A stretch of 64,000 nucleotides of DNA from DATEPR01 sp036273855 (GCA_036273855.1 DASUGU010000090.1:1-64000); one strand, 5' to 3'. Numbered from the stretch's first letter, positions 8,381 through 17,187 are shown. Notes: a model not told the origin generated them from the letters alone. Program-made: numbers and translations.

Positions 8381-11300
8381 GTGCGGTGCGACGTGTTGGT
8401 GTTGGGTCCGGTGCTGGTGGCGGGCGCGGTCCGGCCGTCGTCGCCGCTGACCAGGACGATCGTCGGGCTGCTCGGGGTGGCAGGCGGCGACGGGCTGAGT
8501 GATGGCGCGATCGGTGACCTGGTGTGGGGCGTGGACCCGGTGCCGGTGTCGCGGTTGAACGTGGCGGTGCACCGGGCGCGGGACTGGCTGGACCGGCACA
8601 CCGGCGGGCGGGTCCGCATCGACCGCACCACCACCGGTTACACGCTGCGTGGCGGACTCATCGACGCCACCCGGTTCACCGAACTGCTGGCCGGCGAGCC
8701 GAACGAACAGGACCTGCTGACCGCGTTGACGCTGTGGCGGGGCGCACCGCTGGCCGACGTGGTGGCGCTCGGCGGGGTCGAACCGCTGGTGGCGCCGCTG
8801 CACGAATGGCACCGCGCCGCGGTCCTGGGCTACGCCCGTGTTCTGGTCGGCTCAGCGCGGGCGGCGCAGGCCGTCGGGGTGCTCACCCCGGTCGCGGACA
8901 CCCGGCCGATGGACGAGCAGGTGCACGCGCTGCTGCTCACCGCGCTGGCCGCGGACGGCCGGCAGGCCGACGCGCTGGCCCGCTACGACCAGGTGCGGCG
9001 GCGACTGGCCGACGAACTCGGCGTGGACCCGGGCACCGAACTGTCCGACGCGATGGTCGGGGTGCTGCGCGGTGCCGGACCCACCCGGGAGGTCAGGGCA
9101 CCGGTGGTTCGTCCGGCGCAGCTGACCCCGGACGTGACGGCGTTCATCGGGAGGCGGCAACGACTCGCCGAACTCGACGCGGCGGCGGACTCGGGGACCA
9201 GGGTCGCCCTGGTGACGGGTGTCGGCGGCGTCGGGAAGACCGCGCTGGCCGTCCATTGGGCACACGGCAGGGCGGCCGACTTTCCGGACGGCCACCTGTA
9301 CGTCGACCTGCGCGGCTACTCGCACGGGCGCCCGGTGACGCCCGCCGAGGCGCTGGCGCGGTTCCTGCGCGGCCTGGGGGTCGCACCCGCCGCGCTGCCT
9401 GCGGACACGGACGAGAGCGCGACGCTGTACCGGTCGCTGCTGGCCGGCAGGCGGATGCTCGTGGTGCTGGACAACGCGGCCGACGCGGCCCAGGTGCGGC
9501 CGCTGCTGCCCGGCGATCCCGGCTCGGCGGTGGTCGTGACCGGCCGGGACCGGTTGGACGGGCTCGTGGTCCGCGACGGTGCCACCCGGGTGGCGCTGGA
9601 CCTGCTCGGCCCGGCCGAGTCCCTGGCGCTGCTGACGGTCGCGGTCGGCGACGACCGGGTCAGGGCAGAACCCGAGGCGGCTGCCGAACTGGCCGGGCTG
9701 TGCGGTCACCTGCCGCTGGCGCTGCGCGTGGTGGCGGCCAATCTGATCGCGCGGCCGAACCTGCGGATCGCCGACTGCGTCGCCACTCTCGCCGCCGACC
9801 GGATGGCGGGCCTGACCGTCAGTGGTGATCCGGCGTCGTCGGTGCACGAGGTGTTCGACCGGTCCTACCGTCGCCTGGACGCCGACGTGCGGCGGATGTA
9901 CCGGCTGCTGGGTGTCGCCCCGGGCGCCGACATCACGGCTGCCGGCGCTGCGGCGCTGGCCGACGGCACCGAGGCGGCGGCGCGACGCGCGCTGGGTGCG
10001 CTGGTGATCGCACACCTGGTCGTCGAGGACGACGACCGGTACTCGATGCACGACCTGATCAGCGAACACGCCCGCGGCCGGGCCGATGACGACGAGCGGG
10101 ACGCGGCCGTCGAACGCCTGGAGGACTGGTACGGCCGCACGGCCGAGGCATGCTGCCACCGGCTGTGGCCGAACATGCGCCTGCTGCCGAACGCGCCCGA
10201 CATCGACGCGCCGCTGCCCGACGACCCCGCGGCATGGCTGGCCGCCGAGACGGCGAACCTGATCGCCGTGGTGCGGCACGCTGCCGACCACGGCCGGCAC
10301 GACTACGTGTGGCGGACAGTGCACGGCACCCGTGCCGTGCTGGACTTCGGTGACAGTGCGGCCGCGCTGCTCGCCTCGGCACGCCTTGGCCTGGCCAGCG
10401 CGGTCGAGGTGCGGGACTGGGTGGGCATCTCGGCGCTGTCCCGGCTGGTGGCCAGCACCTGCCAGCGCACCGGGCAACTGGCCGAGGCTCCGCAGCACAC
10501 CCGGATGGCGATCGAGGCCGCCGACCGGGTCGGGTGGGTGTCGGCCAAGGTGGCGGCGCTTAACGACCTGGCGATCTGGCACGGTTCGACAGGAGAACTG
10601 GCCAGGGCCAACGAGATTCTGCGCGAGGTGGTGGCCAACTGCACGACGCCGGAGCTGTGGTACCTGCGGGCGCAGGCGTTGGGCAACATGGCCACGGCGT
10701 ACCGATTCATCGGCGACCTGCCGGCCGCGGCCCGGCACGCCCGGCTGTCGCTGGCCGCGTACCGGAGGCTGGACAGTGCCGGTGAGGGCTTCGTGCCCAG
10801 CCTGCTGGAGCTGGCCGTGGTGCAGTACGAGATGGGCCGGCTGACCGAGGCACGGCGCAACATGCTGCTGGTACGGTGGGCGCCGCCCGAACTGTCCCGT
10901 TTGGACACTCGGTGCGGGTCGGCCGACTGGCTGGCGAGGGTGGAGTGCGCATCGGGCAACCTGACCGACGCCGTCGCCTACGCCGACGAGGGTGCGGAAC
11001 TGGCCGTACAGACGCAGGACCAGGAGCGGCTCACCAACGCGCAGGCCACCCGTGGACTGATCGAGCTGCGGCTGGGCCGGCCGGCCACCGCGCTGGACCA
11101 CTTCCGGGCAGCGGCCGGCATCGCCGTCGCCGCCACCGATCCGGCCGCCGAGGCCGCCGCGTTGATCGGCATGGCGGCCGCCCACCAGGCACTGGGCGAG
11201 TGGGAGCTCGCGCTGGCGCACGCGGAGGGCGCGCTGCGCATCGCGCGGGACCGCGACTACCGGCTCGTCCGGTCCGACGCCCACACCATGCTGGCCACCG

Positions 11301-11434
11301 CCGACCTCCGCCACGGTCGCACGGCGGCCGCAGCGAGCCACGCCCGACAGGCGCTCGCCATGGCAGGCGCGTCCGAGCACCGGGCCGAGCGGGCCCGCAA
11401 GGTACTGACGGAAACAGATGCGGCCACGGATTGA
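8381..11434 (+). CDS. AfsR/SARP-family transcriptional regulator with NB-ARC and TPR domains
   Basis: A 1017-residue regulator. Residues about 1-95 are a SARP winged helix (DVLVLGPVLVAG... GYTLR), about 100-245 a bacterial transcriptional activation domain (PVADTRPMDEQVHALLLTALAADGR; RYDQVRRRLADELGVDPG), about 255-560 an NB-ARC ATPase with Walker A GVGGVGKTAL near residue 280 and Walker B MLVVLDNA, and the rest TPR-like helices. Such proteins activate antibiotic clusters in actinomycetes in an ATP-dependent way. The GTG at 8381 gives the usual SARP N-terminus; a GTG at 8333 is possible. The last 14 codons lie within a repeat that recurs near 11,690. It faces the YcaO operon and lies next to antibiotic-cluster remnants, possible targets. 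Confidence 0.9.
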   Translation: MRCDVLVLGPVLVAGAVRPSSPLTRTIVGLLGVAGGDGLSDGAIGDLVWGVDPVPVSRLNVAVHRARDWLDRHTGGRVRIDRTTTGYTLRGGLIDATRFTELLAGEPNEQDLLTALTLWRGAPLADVVALGGVEPLVAPLHEWHRAAVLGYARVLVGSARAAQAVGVLTPVADTRPMDEQVHALLLTALAADGRQADALARYDQVRRRLADELGVDPGTELSDAMVGVLRGAGPTREVRAPVVRPAQLTPDVTAFIGRRQRLAELDAAADSGTRVALVTGVGGVGKTALAVHWAHGRAADFPDGHLYVDLRGYSHGRPVTPAEALARFLRGLGVAPAALPADTDESATLYRSLLAGRRMLVVLDNAADAAQVRPLLPGDPGSAVVVTGRDRLDGLVVRDGATRVALDLLGPAESLALLTVAVGDDRVRAEPEAAAELAGLCGHLPLALRVVAANLIARPNLRIADCVATLAADRMAGLTVSGDPASSVHEVFDRSYRRLDADVRRMYRLLGVAPGADITAAGAAALADGTEAAARRALGALVIAHLVVEDDDRYSMHDLISEHARGRADDDERDAAVERLEDWYGRTAEACCHRLWPNMRLLPNAPDIDAPLPDDPAAWLAAETANLIAVVRHAADHGRHDYVWRTVHGTRAVLDFGDSAAALLASARLGLASAVEVRDWVGISALSRLVASTCQRTGQLAEAPQHTRMAIEAADRVGWVSAKVAALNDLAIWHGSTGELARANEILREVVANCTTPELWYLRAQALGNMATAYRFIGDLPAAARHARLSLAAYRRLDSAGEGFVPSLLELAVVQYEMGRLTEARRNMLLVRWAPPELSRLDTRCGSADWLARVECASGNLTDAVAYADEGAELAVQTQDQERLTNAQATRGLIELRLGRPATALDHFRAAAGIAVAATDPAAEAAALIGMAAAHQALGEWELALAHAEGALRIARDRDYRLVRSDAHTMLATADLRHGRTAAAASHARQALAMAGASEHRAERARKVLTETDAATD

Positions 11435-11798
11435 GCGCACCGTCGGCACAGGCGACCAGCCGAGGCTGCTCGCCCACCCGCCGATAGGCGTGGCCAGGCG
11501 TCATGGCAGCGCATCATCGGCGCGGCGGCCAACCTGGGCAGGTCGCCCACCCGCCGGCAGGCATGACCGAGAAGGACAGCAAGGCGCCCACCGCACGGAT
11601 ACGGCCACGGATTGAACGGACGTCGGCACAGACGACAGCCGGGGCAGGTCGTCCACCTGGCGATAGGCGTGGCCGAGCAGGCCCGCGACGTGCTCACGGA
11701 AACGGGTGCGGCCACGGGTTGAGCGGACCGCCGGCATACGCGGCCAGCCGGGGCAGGTTGTCGACCCGGCGGTAGGCGTGGCCGAACGTCATGGGCAG
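11393..11798. repeat. Degenerate tandem copies of the convergent afsR-like/ycaO gene ends
   Basis: Stretches at about 11393-11508 and 11681-11798 align along their whole length at roughly four bases in five. Two shorter, more decayed copies lie between them, at about 11521-11575 and 11591-11678. Shared landmarks are CGGCCACGGATTGA-like, CCAGCCGGGGCAGGT-like and GGCGATAGGCGTGGCC-like blocks. On the minus strand each copy still reads as the YcaO C-terminus (HAYRRVGEQPRL, HACRRVGDLPRL, HAYRQVDDLPRL versus HAYRRVDNLPRL). On the plus strand the outer copies carry the end of the AfsR-like gene (VLTETDAATD-stop versus VLTETGAATG-stop). Confidence 0.8.
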
Positions 11799-12931
11799 GG
11801 CGCCCGGCACGACGACCTTCGCGCAGGCCAGTTCCCGCGCCCGCAACTCCGGCGTGGTCTGGTCGACCACGAGCACGTCCATGCCGGAATCCGTGTAGCG
11901 GGCTACCAACTCCAGTAGGTCGTCCCGCAGGTCAGCGTTGCGCGGGCCGTTCGGCGGCCCGGCCGGACCCGCCGGTTCGTCGAGGAACGACGTCCTGGCC
12001 GCCGCGACCGGATGCGCGTACAGGAGCGCGTGGTCGGCCATACCCCGCACCAGCGACGGCTCCTCCGCCATGGCTCCGGCCCGCTCCTGGAGCGCCGGGT
12101 AGCGGTCGGCGAGGTCGCGGTAGAACGGTCCCAGTTCGGTCAGCGCGTGCTCGGCGGCCGCGTCGAGCGAGGACGGGTGCGCGGCCGTCGCGCACGCGAA
12201 CGCCGGACCGCCGGCCGATGTCGCGCACGCCAGCACGCACGGCACCCGCTGCTCCACCGACATGTCGAACAACGTCACCCGGCAGCCGGCGATCTCCCCG
12301 CCGGGCAACCGGGCAGGCCGCGCCGGGCGTACCAGGTCAGCAGGAACGCGTCCCGCTCCGCCACCTCCAGCAGCCCGTGCAGGATCGCCTCCTCAAGGCA
12401 CCCGCCCACCGCGGACCCGTTCGACGTCTCGTACACGAAGCTGCGGTGCCGGGGCGTCGGGCTGTTCCGGCCGTAGTAGGCGACATCGATCGGCAGCAGC
12501 ACGTCGTCGTCGCGTCGGAACGAGTACGCCCACACCCAGTCGTAGTCCCGCGTCGGGGAGAACCGGTCCAACGCGAAACCGGGCCGCAGAGCGGCATCCG
12601 GGCCGTGTGTGCCGAAGGTGCGCGGGTCGATCGCGCGGTCCCGCAGTTCCCAGGACGACCCGCGCACCACCGGCACGTCGTGCGGCAGCCAGCCCGACCA
12701 CCGCTCCCACGCCTCCAGCACCGCGATCCGCCGGGCGGTGTCGCGGTCGGCGGACCGGCCGTAACCGCGCACCGCGACGCCGGGACGCACCGCGAGCGCC
12801 GCCGACGCCACGTGCGTCCCGGCCACGACGTGTTCGGTGAGACCGGTGACCGGGCCGGGATCGAGATCGGTGAGCGGGCGGATCCGGTAGTCGTCCCGCG
12901 ACCGCTTGGGCCGAGGGCACAACCGGATCAC
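11694..12931 (-). pseudogene. YcaO cyclodehydratase-like gene, split by frameshift/deletion
   Basis: Two frames together encode a YcaO-domain protein. The 5' part (GTG at 12931) carries the ATP-binding motifs EAWERWSGW and NGSAVGGCLEEAILHGLLEVAERDAFLLTWYAR; it then leaves frame near 12320 and stops at 12275. The 3' part resumes at EIAGCRVTLFDMS and ends in NPWPHPFP, the proline-rich terminus typical of azoline-forming YcaO enzymes. Compared with the family, some 20-25 residues between these parts seem missing, so this looks like a small deletion plus frameshift rather than a single-base error. YcaO proteins ATP-dependently convert Cys/Ser/Thr to azolines or make thioamides. The GTG start overlaps the stop of the WXG-like gene. 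No dehydrogenase or E1-like partner is nearby. Confidence 0.75.
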
Positions 12932-13623
12932 GACCAGGACACCAGCGTCTTCTCGTATGCCGAGACCTGGTGCGCGGTGCCGCTCAGCCCGTCCAACTGA
13001 CTCCAGATGAAGTTCTTCATCGTGCTGATCGCCTGGTAGACGTGCTTCTGGGCGACGTCGAGCGGGGTGCCGACCTGCGTCTGCTGCGCGTCACCGGCCT
13101 GGTAGATGGCGCTGACGTCGGCCTGGCACTGGCCGGCCAGCGAGGACGCCTCCGAGTAGATCTTGCTCCCCATCGACTTCAGCGTGGCCACCACCGAGCC
13201 CGACTGGCCGGTCAGGGCCGTGTCCATGCCCTTGACCTGCGGGAGCTGGTCCGAGCACAGCTTGCTGATCTTGCCGAAGTCCTTGTCCGCCTCCTCCGCC
13301 GCGTCGCCCTTCCACTGCGCCATCGCGGTCTTGCGTGCGTCGGCGATGTCGTTCACGGCGTTCTCCAGCGCGGCAGCCGCCTTGCTCAGCGAGTCGGCCA
13401 CGGCGTCCACAGCGGACAGATCCCAGTTCATCTGCTCGATGTGCTGGGACGGCAGCATCGTGTCGGTGTTGCCGTCGATGTCGGTGTCCTTGTTCGGGTT
13501 CCACCGCTGCTGGTAGGCGGCCGCGATCATGGTGTAGGCGTTCTCCAGCGGTGCCAGCACGGTGATGGTGTCGGACAGGTCCCGGTCGCTGAACGACACG
13601 CTCCCGTCGTCGGTGTTCTGCAT
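12928..13623 (-). CDS. WXG100-like type VII secretion substrate candidate
   Basis: A 231-residue, largely helical protein without signal peptide or membrane helix. A WKG motif (Trp104-Gly106, MAQWKGDAAEEADKDF) lies between two long helices as in WXG100 proteins, and a YQAGD sequence (Tyr174 to Asp178) fits the YxxxD/E signal of mycobacterial type VII substrates. It is twice the size of classic WXG100 proteins. It starts 15 bases after the EspC-like gene, with GACGAGG upstream of the ATG, and its stop overlaps the GTG start of the YcaO gene. No ESX machinery genes are present in the window, so secretion is an inference. Confidence 0.55.
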   Translation of the reverse strand: MQNTDDGSVSFSDRDLSDTITVLAPLENAYTMIAAAYQQRWNPNKDTDIDGNTDTMLPSQHIEQMNWDLSAVDAVADSLSKAAAALENAVNDIADARKTAMAQWKGDAAEEADKDFGKISKLCSDQLPQVKGMDTALTGQSGSVVATLKSMGSKIYSEASSLAGQCQADVSAIYQAGDAQQTQVGTPLDVAQKHVYQAISTMKNFIWSQLDGLSGTAHQVSAYEKTLVSWS

Positions 13624-13638
13624 CTGTTGCCTCGTCCC

Positions 13639-14205
13639 CTATTCGATCGTCGGGTGCTCGCCGCATGCGCCGCCGGCCGGCCCCGATTCGCCCGCGCCAC
13701 CGCTGTCCGTCGCGCCACCGCTCTCCGTCGCGCCGTCCGTCCCACTGTCGCCGGCGCCGCTGTCCCCCTCAGCGGCGCCGGCGTCCGCACCGGCACCGGA
13801 ATCGCCACCGCTGACGTCACCGTTGCCGTCGAGTTCCGGCGGCTTCATCGGGTCGTACTTCTCCCCGAACTGCTCCATCTCCTTGATGCCGGCCTCGGTC
13901 GACTCGTTGAAGTGCTTGGCGGTCTCCGCGTCGCCTTCGTGGTATGCGGTGATCGTGTCGCCGAGCGCCTCGATCATCCCGTCCAGGATTTCGGCGCATT
14001 TCTTGATGTCCTGTTCACGGGCGCTCACCGCCTTGTTCCATGCCGAGGTGATCGCGGCCAGGTATTGGTCGGTGCCGAGTACCGTCGCCGGCAGTTCCGC
14101 CTTCTTCAGCTGGTCGGATGTCTCACGGAGTTGGTCCACCGCGCTGTCCATCGACTGGCTCGCGTGCAGCAGATCGGTCGGACTCACCACATAACCGTCA
14201 CCCAT
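13639..14205 (-). CDS. EspC-like type VII secretion-associated protein with low-complexity tail
   Basis: A 188-residue protein. Residues 1-110 are helical and resemble EspC/ESX-associated substrates (VSPTDLLHASQSMDSAVDQL), with a YHEGD motif (Tyr88 to Asp92) matching the YxxxD/E secretion signal. From about residue 120 the chain becomes a Gly/Ser/Thr/Asp/Ala-rich tail ending in GGACGEHPTIE, with one Cys near the end. It is the first intact gene of the operon with the WXG-like and YcaO genes. The tail offers many Ser/Thr and a single Cys, so it might be a modification target, but this is speculation. The assignment rests on size, helices and the motif. Confidence 0.5.
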   Translation of the reverse strand: MGDGYVVSPTDLLHASQSMDSAVDQLRETSDQLKKAELPATVLGTDQYLAAITSAWNKAVSAREQDIKKCAEILDGMIEALGDTITAYHEGDAETAKHFNESTEAGIKEMEQFGEKYDPMKPPELDGNGDVSGGDSGAGADAGAAEGDSGAGDSGTDGATESGGATDSGGAGESGPAGGACGEHPTIE

Positions 14206-14241
14206 GCCGACGAAGGATGGTCGAGCCGACTTACCAACGGC

Positions 14242-14560
14242 TTACAGCCGGCTCAGGCGACCGCCCATGGTCAGGGCGGCGCGGACGAGTTGCGCCTTGT
14301 TGCCGACGCCGAGTTTGACCCGGATCCGCTTCACGTAGGTGTCGACGGTGTGGTGGGAGATGCCGATCCGGTTCGCCACCTGACCGTGGGTCAGGCCGGC
14401 CGCGATGTGCCTGAGCACCTCCTGCTCGCGCGGTGACAGGGTGGCGACGGCGACGAACGAGGCAGGCGCGCTCGCGGCGGCGGGCCGGACGGCCTGGCGG
14501 ACGGTGGCCGGCAGGTTCGCGGCTGCGGCGTCCCGCGGGCAGACGGCGGCCCGATGTGCG
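14242..14560 (-). pseudogene. C-terminal fragment of a LuxR-type HTH regulator
   Basis: The minus strand encodes a clear LuxR/FixJ helix-turn-helix (TLSPREQEVLRHIAAGLTHGQVANRIGISHHTVDTYVKRIRVKLGVGNKAQLVRAAL) followed by a normal stop at 14242-14244. Scanning upstream in this frame gives no ATG, GTG or TTG before the sequence becomes antisense to an NRPS fragment; the only GTG lies inside the HTH. I therefore treat it as an N-terminally truncated remnant; the 5' limit is approximate. A CTG-initiated mini-regulator cannot be excluded. It is upstream of, and co-oriented with, the EspC-like gene. Confidence 0.6.
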
Positions 14561-14791
14561 GCAGGCTGTGGTGTTCCGGTGCCGGGCGCGGATGGTGCAC
14601 CATTGCTGGTGGCGTTCGTGGTGGGCTCGCCGCCGGAGCCCGAGCCGCGGGCGCGGCTGCGGGACGTGTTGCCGCCACCGCTGATCCCAGCTGTGTTCCA
14701 CTTCGCGCCTACGCTGCCCCTGCTGCACAACGGCAAGGCCGACCGGACGCGGCTGGCCGCGCTGGCGTCGACCGGACAGGAGGACCGATGA
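14535..14791 (+). pseudogene. NRPS adenylation-domain C-terminal remnant, frameshifted
   Basis: The 3' end encodes the end of an adenylation domain: GADGAPLLVAFVV, then the A10-like LPLLHNGKADRTRLAAL, ending at a TGA that overlaps the thioesterase ATG. Just upstream the matching sequence (RPDVRQAVVFR) is in another frame, so a frameshift lies near 14575. Nothing of the core domain or a carrier protein is left. The segment abuts, head to head, a truncated LuxR tail. Intact homologues activate an amino acid as an aminoacyl adenylate; this piece cannot. Confidence 0.75.
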
Positions 14792-15546
14792 CCATGCCCA
14801 CCGTCGGCGACCGCATCCGGCTGCACCGCTACGGTTCCAGCCCGGCGGCGGCCGCTCTGCTGTACTGCTTCCCGCACGCCGGCGGTTCCGCGCCGTTCTT
14901 CCGGACGTGGCCGATGCTCCTGCCCAAGGGCGTGGCGTTGCGGGCGTTGCAGCTGCCCGGTCGTCAGGACCTGCTGGCCGCACCGCCGTTCACTCGGATG
15001 ACTGAACTTGCCTCGGTCGCGGCGCGGCAGATCACCGCGGACGCGGACGGGCTGCCGTTCGCCCTGTTCGGGCACAGCATGGGTGCGCTGGCCGCGTTCG
15101 AGACCACCCGTGAGCTGCGCAGGCTGGGCCTGCCGCTGCCCAGGGCGGTCGGCGTGTCCGCGGCCAGGGCGCCGCACCTGCCCCGGTTCACCGTGGCCAG
15201 CACCGAACTGACCGACGAGCAGCTCGTCCGGCGGGTCGACGAGCTGGGCGGGATGCCGGCCGAGGTGCTGGCCGATCCCGACCTCATCGAGCTGGCGCTG
15301 CCCTCGCTGCGGGCCGACTTCGAGCTGCTGGAAACCCATGTGCACGTGGCTGAGCCGCCGCTGGACGTGCCGCTGCTGGTGTACGGGGGCACCGCGGACG
15401 AGCACGTACCGCCGGAGTCGCTGGCCGGCTGGGCGGAGCACACGACGTCGCCGATTAGACTGCGACGGTTGTCCGGCGACCACTTCTACCTGACCCGCTG
15501 GTCATCGCGCATCGTCGCCGACCTGTGCGACGGGTTGACCCGCTGA
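14788..15546 (+). CDS. Type II thioesterase
   Basis: A 252-residue alpha/beta hydrolase of the editing thioesterase family (GrsT/RifR type) that removes stalled or misprimed acyl groups from NRPS/PKS carrier proteins. It has the FPHAGGS start (around residues 28-34), nucleophile Ser97 in GHSMG, LPGRQ (residues 56-60), and the late LSGDHFYL with the catalytic His. The ATG at 14788 follows ACAGGAGG and overlaps the stop of the NRPS remnant. The gene itself looks intact, although the synthetase it once served is gone here; it could serve carrier proteins elsewhere in the genome. Confidence 0.9.
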   Translation: MTMPTVGDRIRLHRYGSSPAAAALLYCFPHAGGSAPFFRTWPMLLPKGVALRALQLPGRQDLLAAPPFTRMTELASVAARQITADADGLPFALFGHSMGALAAFETTRELRRLGLPLPRAVGVSAARAPHLPRFTVASTELTDEQLVRRVDELGGMPAEVLADPDLIELALPSLRADFELLETHVHVAEPPLDVPLLVYGGTADEHVPPESLAGWAEHTTSPIRLRRLSGDHFYLTRWSSRIVADLCDGLTR

Positions 15547-15561
15547 CCCGAGGTGTGACCC

Positions 15562-17187
15562 GTGTCCCTGCTCCGCGTCGAGAACGTCACCTTCTCGTAC
15601 GGCGCCCACACCGTGCTGTCCGACGTCACGTTCACCGTGGCGGCGGGCGACCGGCTGGCCGTCGTCGCCCCGAACGGCACCGGGAAGTCGACGCTGCTGC
15701 GGCTGCTCGCCGGGGACGAGACACCGGAGAGCGGCAGCGTCACCCGCGTGGGCACGGTCGGGCTGCTCCCCCAGGAACGCGACCTGCGGGCCGGCGAGAC
15801 CATCGCGGCCTACCTGGCGCGCCGGACCGGCGTGGCGGAGGCCGAGGACGTGATGAACCAGGCGGCCGTCGACCTCGCCGAGTCGGTGCCAGGCGCCGAC
15901 GACCGCTACGCCATCACGCTGGACCGCTACCTGGCCCTGGGCGGCCCGGACCTGGACGCCAGGGCCGCGACGGTCGGCGCCGACCTGGACGTGCCGGCCG
16001 ATCACGACCGGCCGACCGAGAGCCTGTCCGGCGGCCAGGTGGCGCGGCTGGCGCTGGCGGCGATCATCCTGGCCCGGTTCGACGTGATCCTGCTCGACGA
16101 ACCCACCAACGACCTGGACATCGACGGCCTCAACCGGCTGGAGGACCACCTGCGGCACCGACGCGGCGGCAGCGTGCTCATCTCCCATGACCGCGAGTTC
16201 CTGCGCCTGACCAGCACCGACGTGCTCCAGCTCGACCCGCACAGCAGGACCGCCACGCGGTACGGCGGCGGCTACGACGCCTACCTCACGGAGTTGGAAC
16301 GCGACCGGATGCGCGCCGAGCAGGACTACGCGGCCTACGCCGCCAAGCGCGGCGCATTGGTGGAACGGGCGCGGGAACAGAAGGAGTGGGGCCGCGCCGG
16401 GGCCAGCCGCGCCACCAACGCGGCCGCCCGGGCGAAGGAGCCGGACAAGAACATCCGGTACTTCCGGCAGCAGGGCGCGCAGCAGACGGCGGCCAAGGGC
16501 GCGGCGACGCTGCGCGACCTGGAGCGGCTGCCGGTGGTGGAGCAGCCGCGCAAGGAATGGCAGCTGCAGTTGCGGTTCGGCGCGCAGACGCGGGGTTCGG
16601 ACCTGGTGGCGACACTGTCCGGGGTGGTGGTGCGGCGCGGCGGTTTCCAGCTGGGGCCCCTTGATCTGGAGATCGGCCGGGGTGACCGGTTGGCCGTGCT
16701 GGGCGCCAACGGCAGCGGCAAGTCGACCCTGGTCGATGTCCTCACCGGTCGGTGCGCGGTCGATGAGGGCACGGTGGCGCTGGGCACCGGCGTGGTGATC
16801 GGCGAGATCGGCCAGGGTCGCGACACGTTCGACCCTGGTGAGTCGTTGCTGGCCGGCTTCACCGGTCGCACCGGGCTGGTGGAGTCGGAGACGCGGACGC
16901 TGCTGGCCAAGTTCGGCCTGGGCGCGGAGGACGTGCTGCGGCCGGTCGGGACGTTGTCGCCCGGTGAGCGGACCAGGGCGGACCTGGCGCTGCTCATGCA
17001 CGAGGGCGCGAACCTGTTGTTGTTGGACGAGCCGACGAACCACCTGGACCTGCCCGCGATCCTCCAGTTGGAACAGGCGCTCAACAACTACGACGGCAGC
17101 CTGGTCGTCGTCACCCACGATCGAGGATTTCTTACTGCCCTCAACGTGACCCGCCAGCTGGAACTGTCCGAGGGCCAGTGGCGCTAG
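15562..17187 (+). CDS. ABC-F family ATPase (ribosome-associated, possible antibiotic resistance)
   Basis: A 541-residue soluble protein with two ABC domains and no membrane segment. Walker A motifs are APNGTGKST (residues 36-44) and GANGSGKST (about 380), signatures LSGGQVARL and LSPGERTRADL, with Walker B LLDEPTNDLD and LLDEPTNHLD; the linker between the domains contains the charged KEWGRAGASRATNAAARAKEPDK stretch. ABC-F proteins bind the ribosomal E site; actinomycete members beside NRPS/PKS genes often give self-resistance by displacing the drug. GTG start at 15562, 15 bases after the thioesterase. Its place in a decayed antibiotic cluster supports a resistance role, which is inference. 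Confidence 0.88.
   Translation: MSLLRVENVTFSYGAHTVLSDVTFTVAAGDRLAVVAPNGTGKSTLLRLLAGDETPESGSVTRVGTVGLLPQERDLRAGETIAAYLARRTGVAEAEDVMNQAAVDLAESVPGADDRYAITLDRYLALGGPDLDARAATVGADLDVPADHDRPTESLSGGQVARLALAAIILARFDVILLDEPTNDLDIDGLNRLEDHLRHRRGGSVLISHDREFLRLTSTDVLQLDPHSRTATRYGGGYDAYLTELERDRMRAEQDYAAYAAKRGALVERAREQKEWGRAGASRATNAAARAKEPDKNIRYFRQQGAQQTAAKGAATLRDLERLPVVEQPRKEWQLQLRFGAQTRGSDLVATLSGVVVRRGGFQLGPLDLEIGRGDRLAVLGANGSGKSTLVDVLTGRCAVDEGTVALGTGVVIGEIGQGRDTFDPGESLLAGFTGRTGLVESETRTLLAKFGLGAEDVLRPVGTLSPGERTRADLALLMHEGANLLLLDEPTNHLDLPAILQLEQALNNYDGSLVVVTHDRGFLTALNVTRQLELSEGQWR

Noticed and set aside
8852..11449. 865-codon minus-strand open frame opposite the AfsR-like gene
   Set aside because: It is a mirror of a strongly coding GC-rich gene; composition is Arg/Gln/His/Gly/Val-rich and shows no domain, whereas the plus strand has clear SARP, NB-ARC and TPR motifs.
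11694..14205. A complete RiPP azoline cluster with a short precursor peptide
   Set aside because: No short precursor gene, flavin dehydrogenase, E1-like/ThiF protein, protease or export gene was found in the operon or flanks.
14242..15483. 413-codon frame starting opposite the thioesterase and ending in the LuxR HTH
   Set aside because: Only the last ~75 residues look like a protein; the rest is antisense to the NRPS remnant and thioesterase, so I treat the HTH as a fragment.
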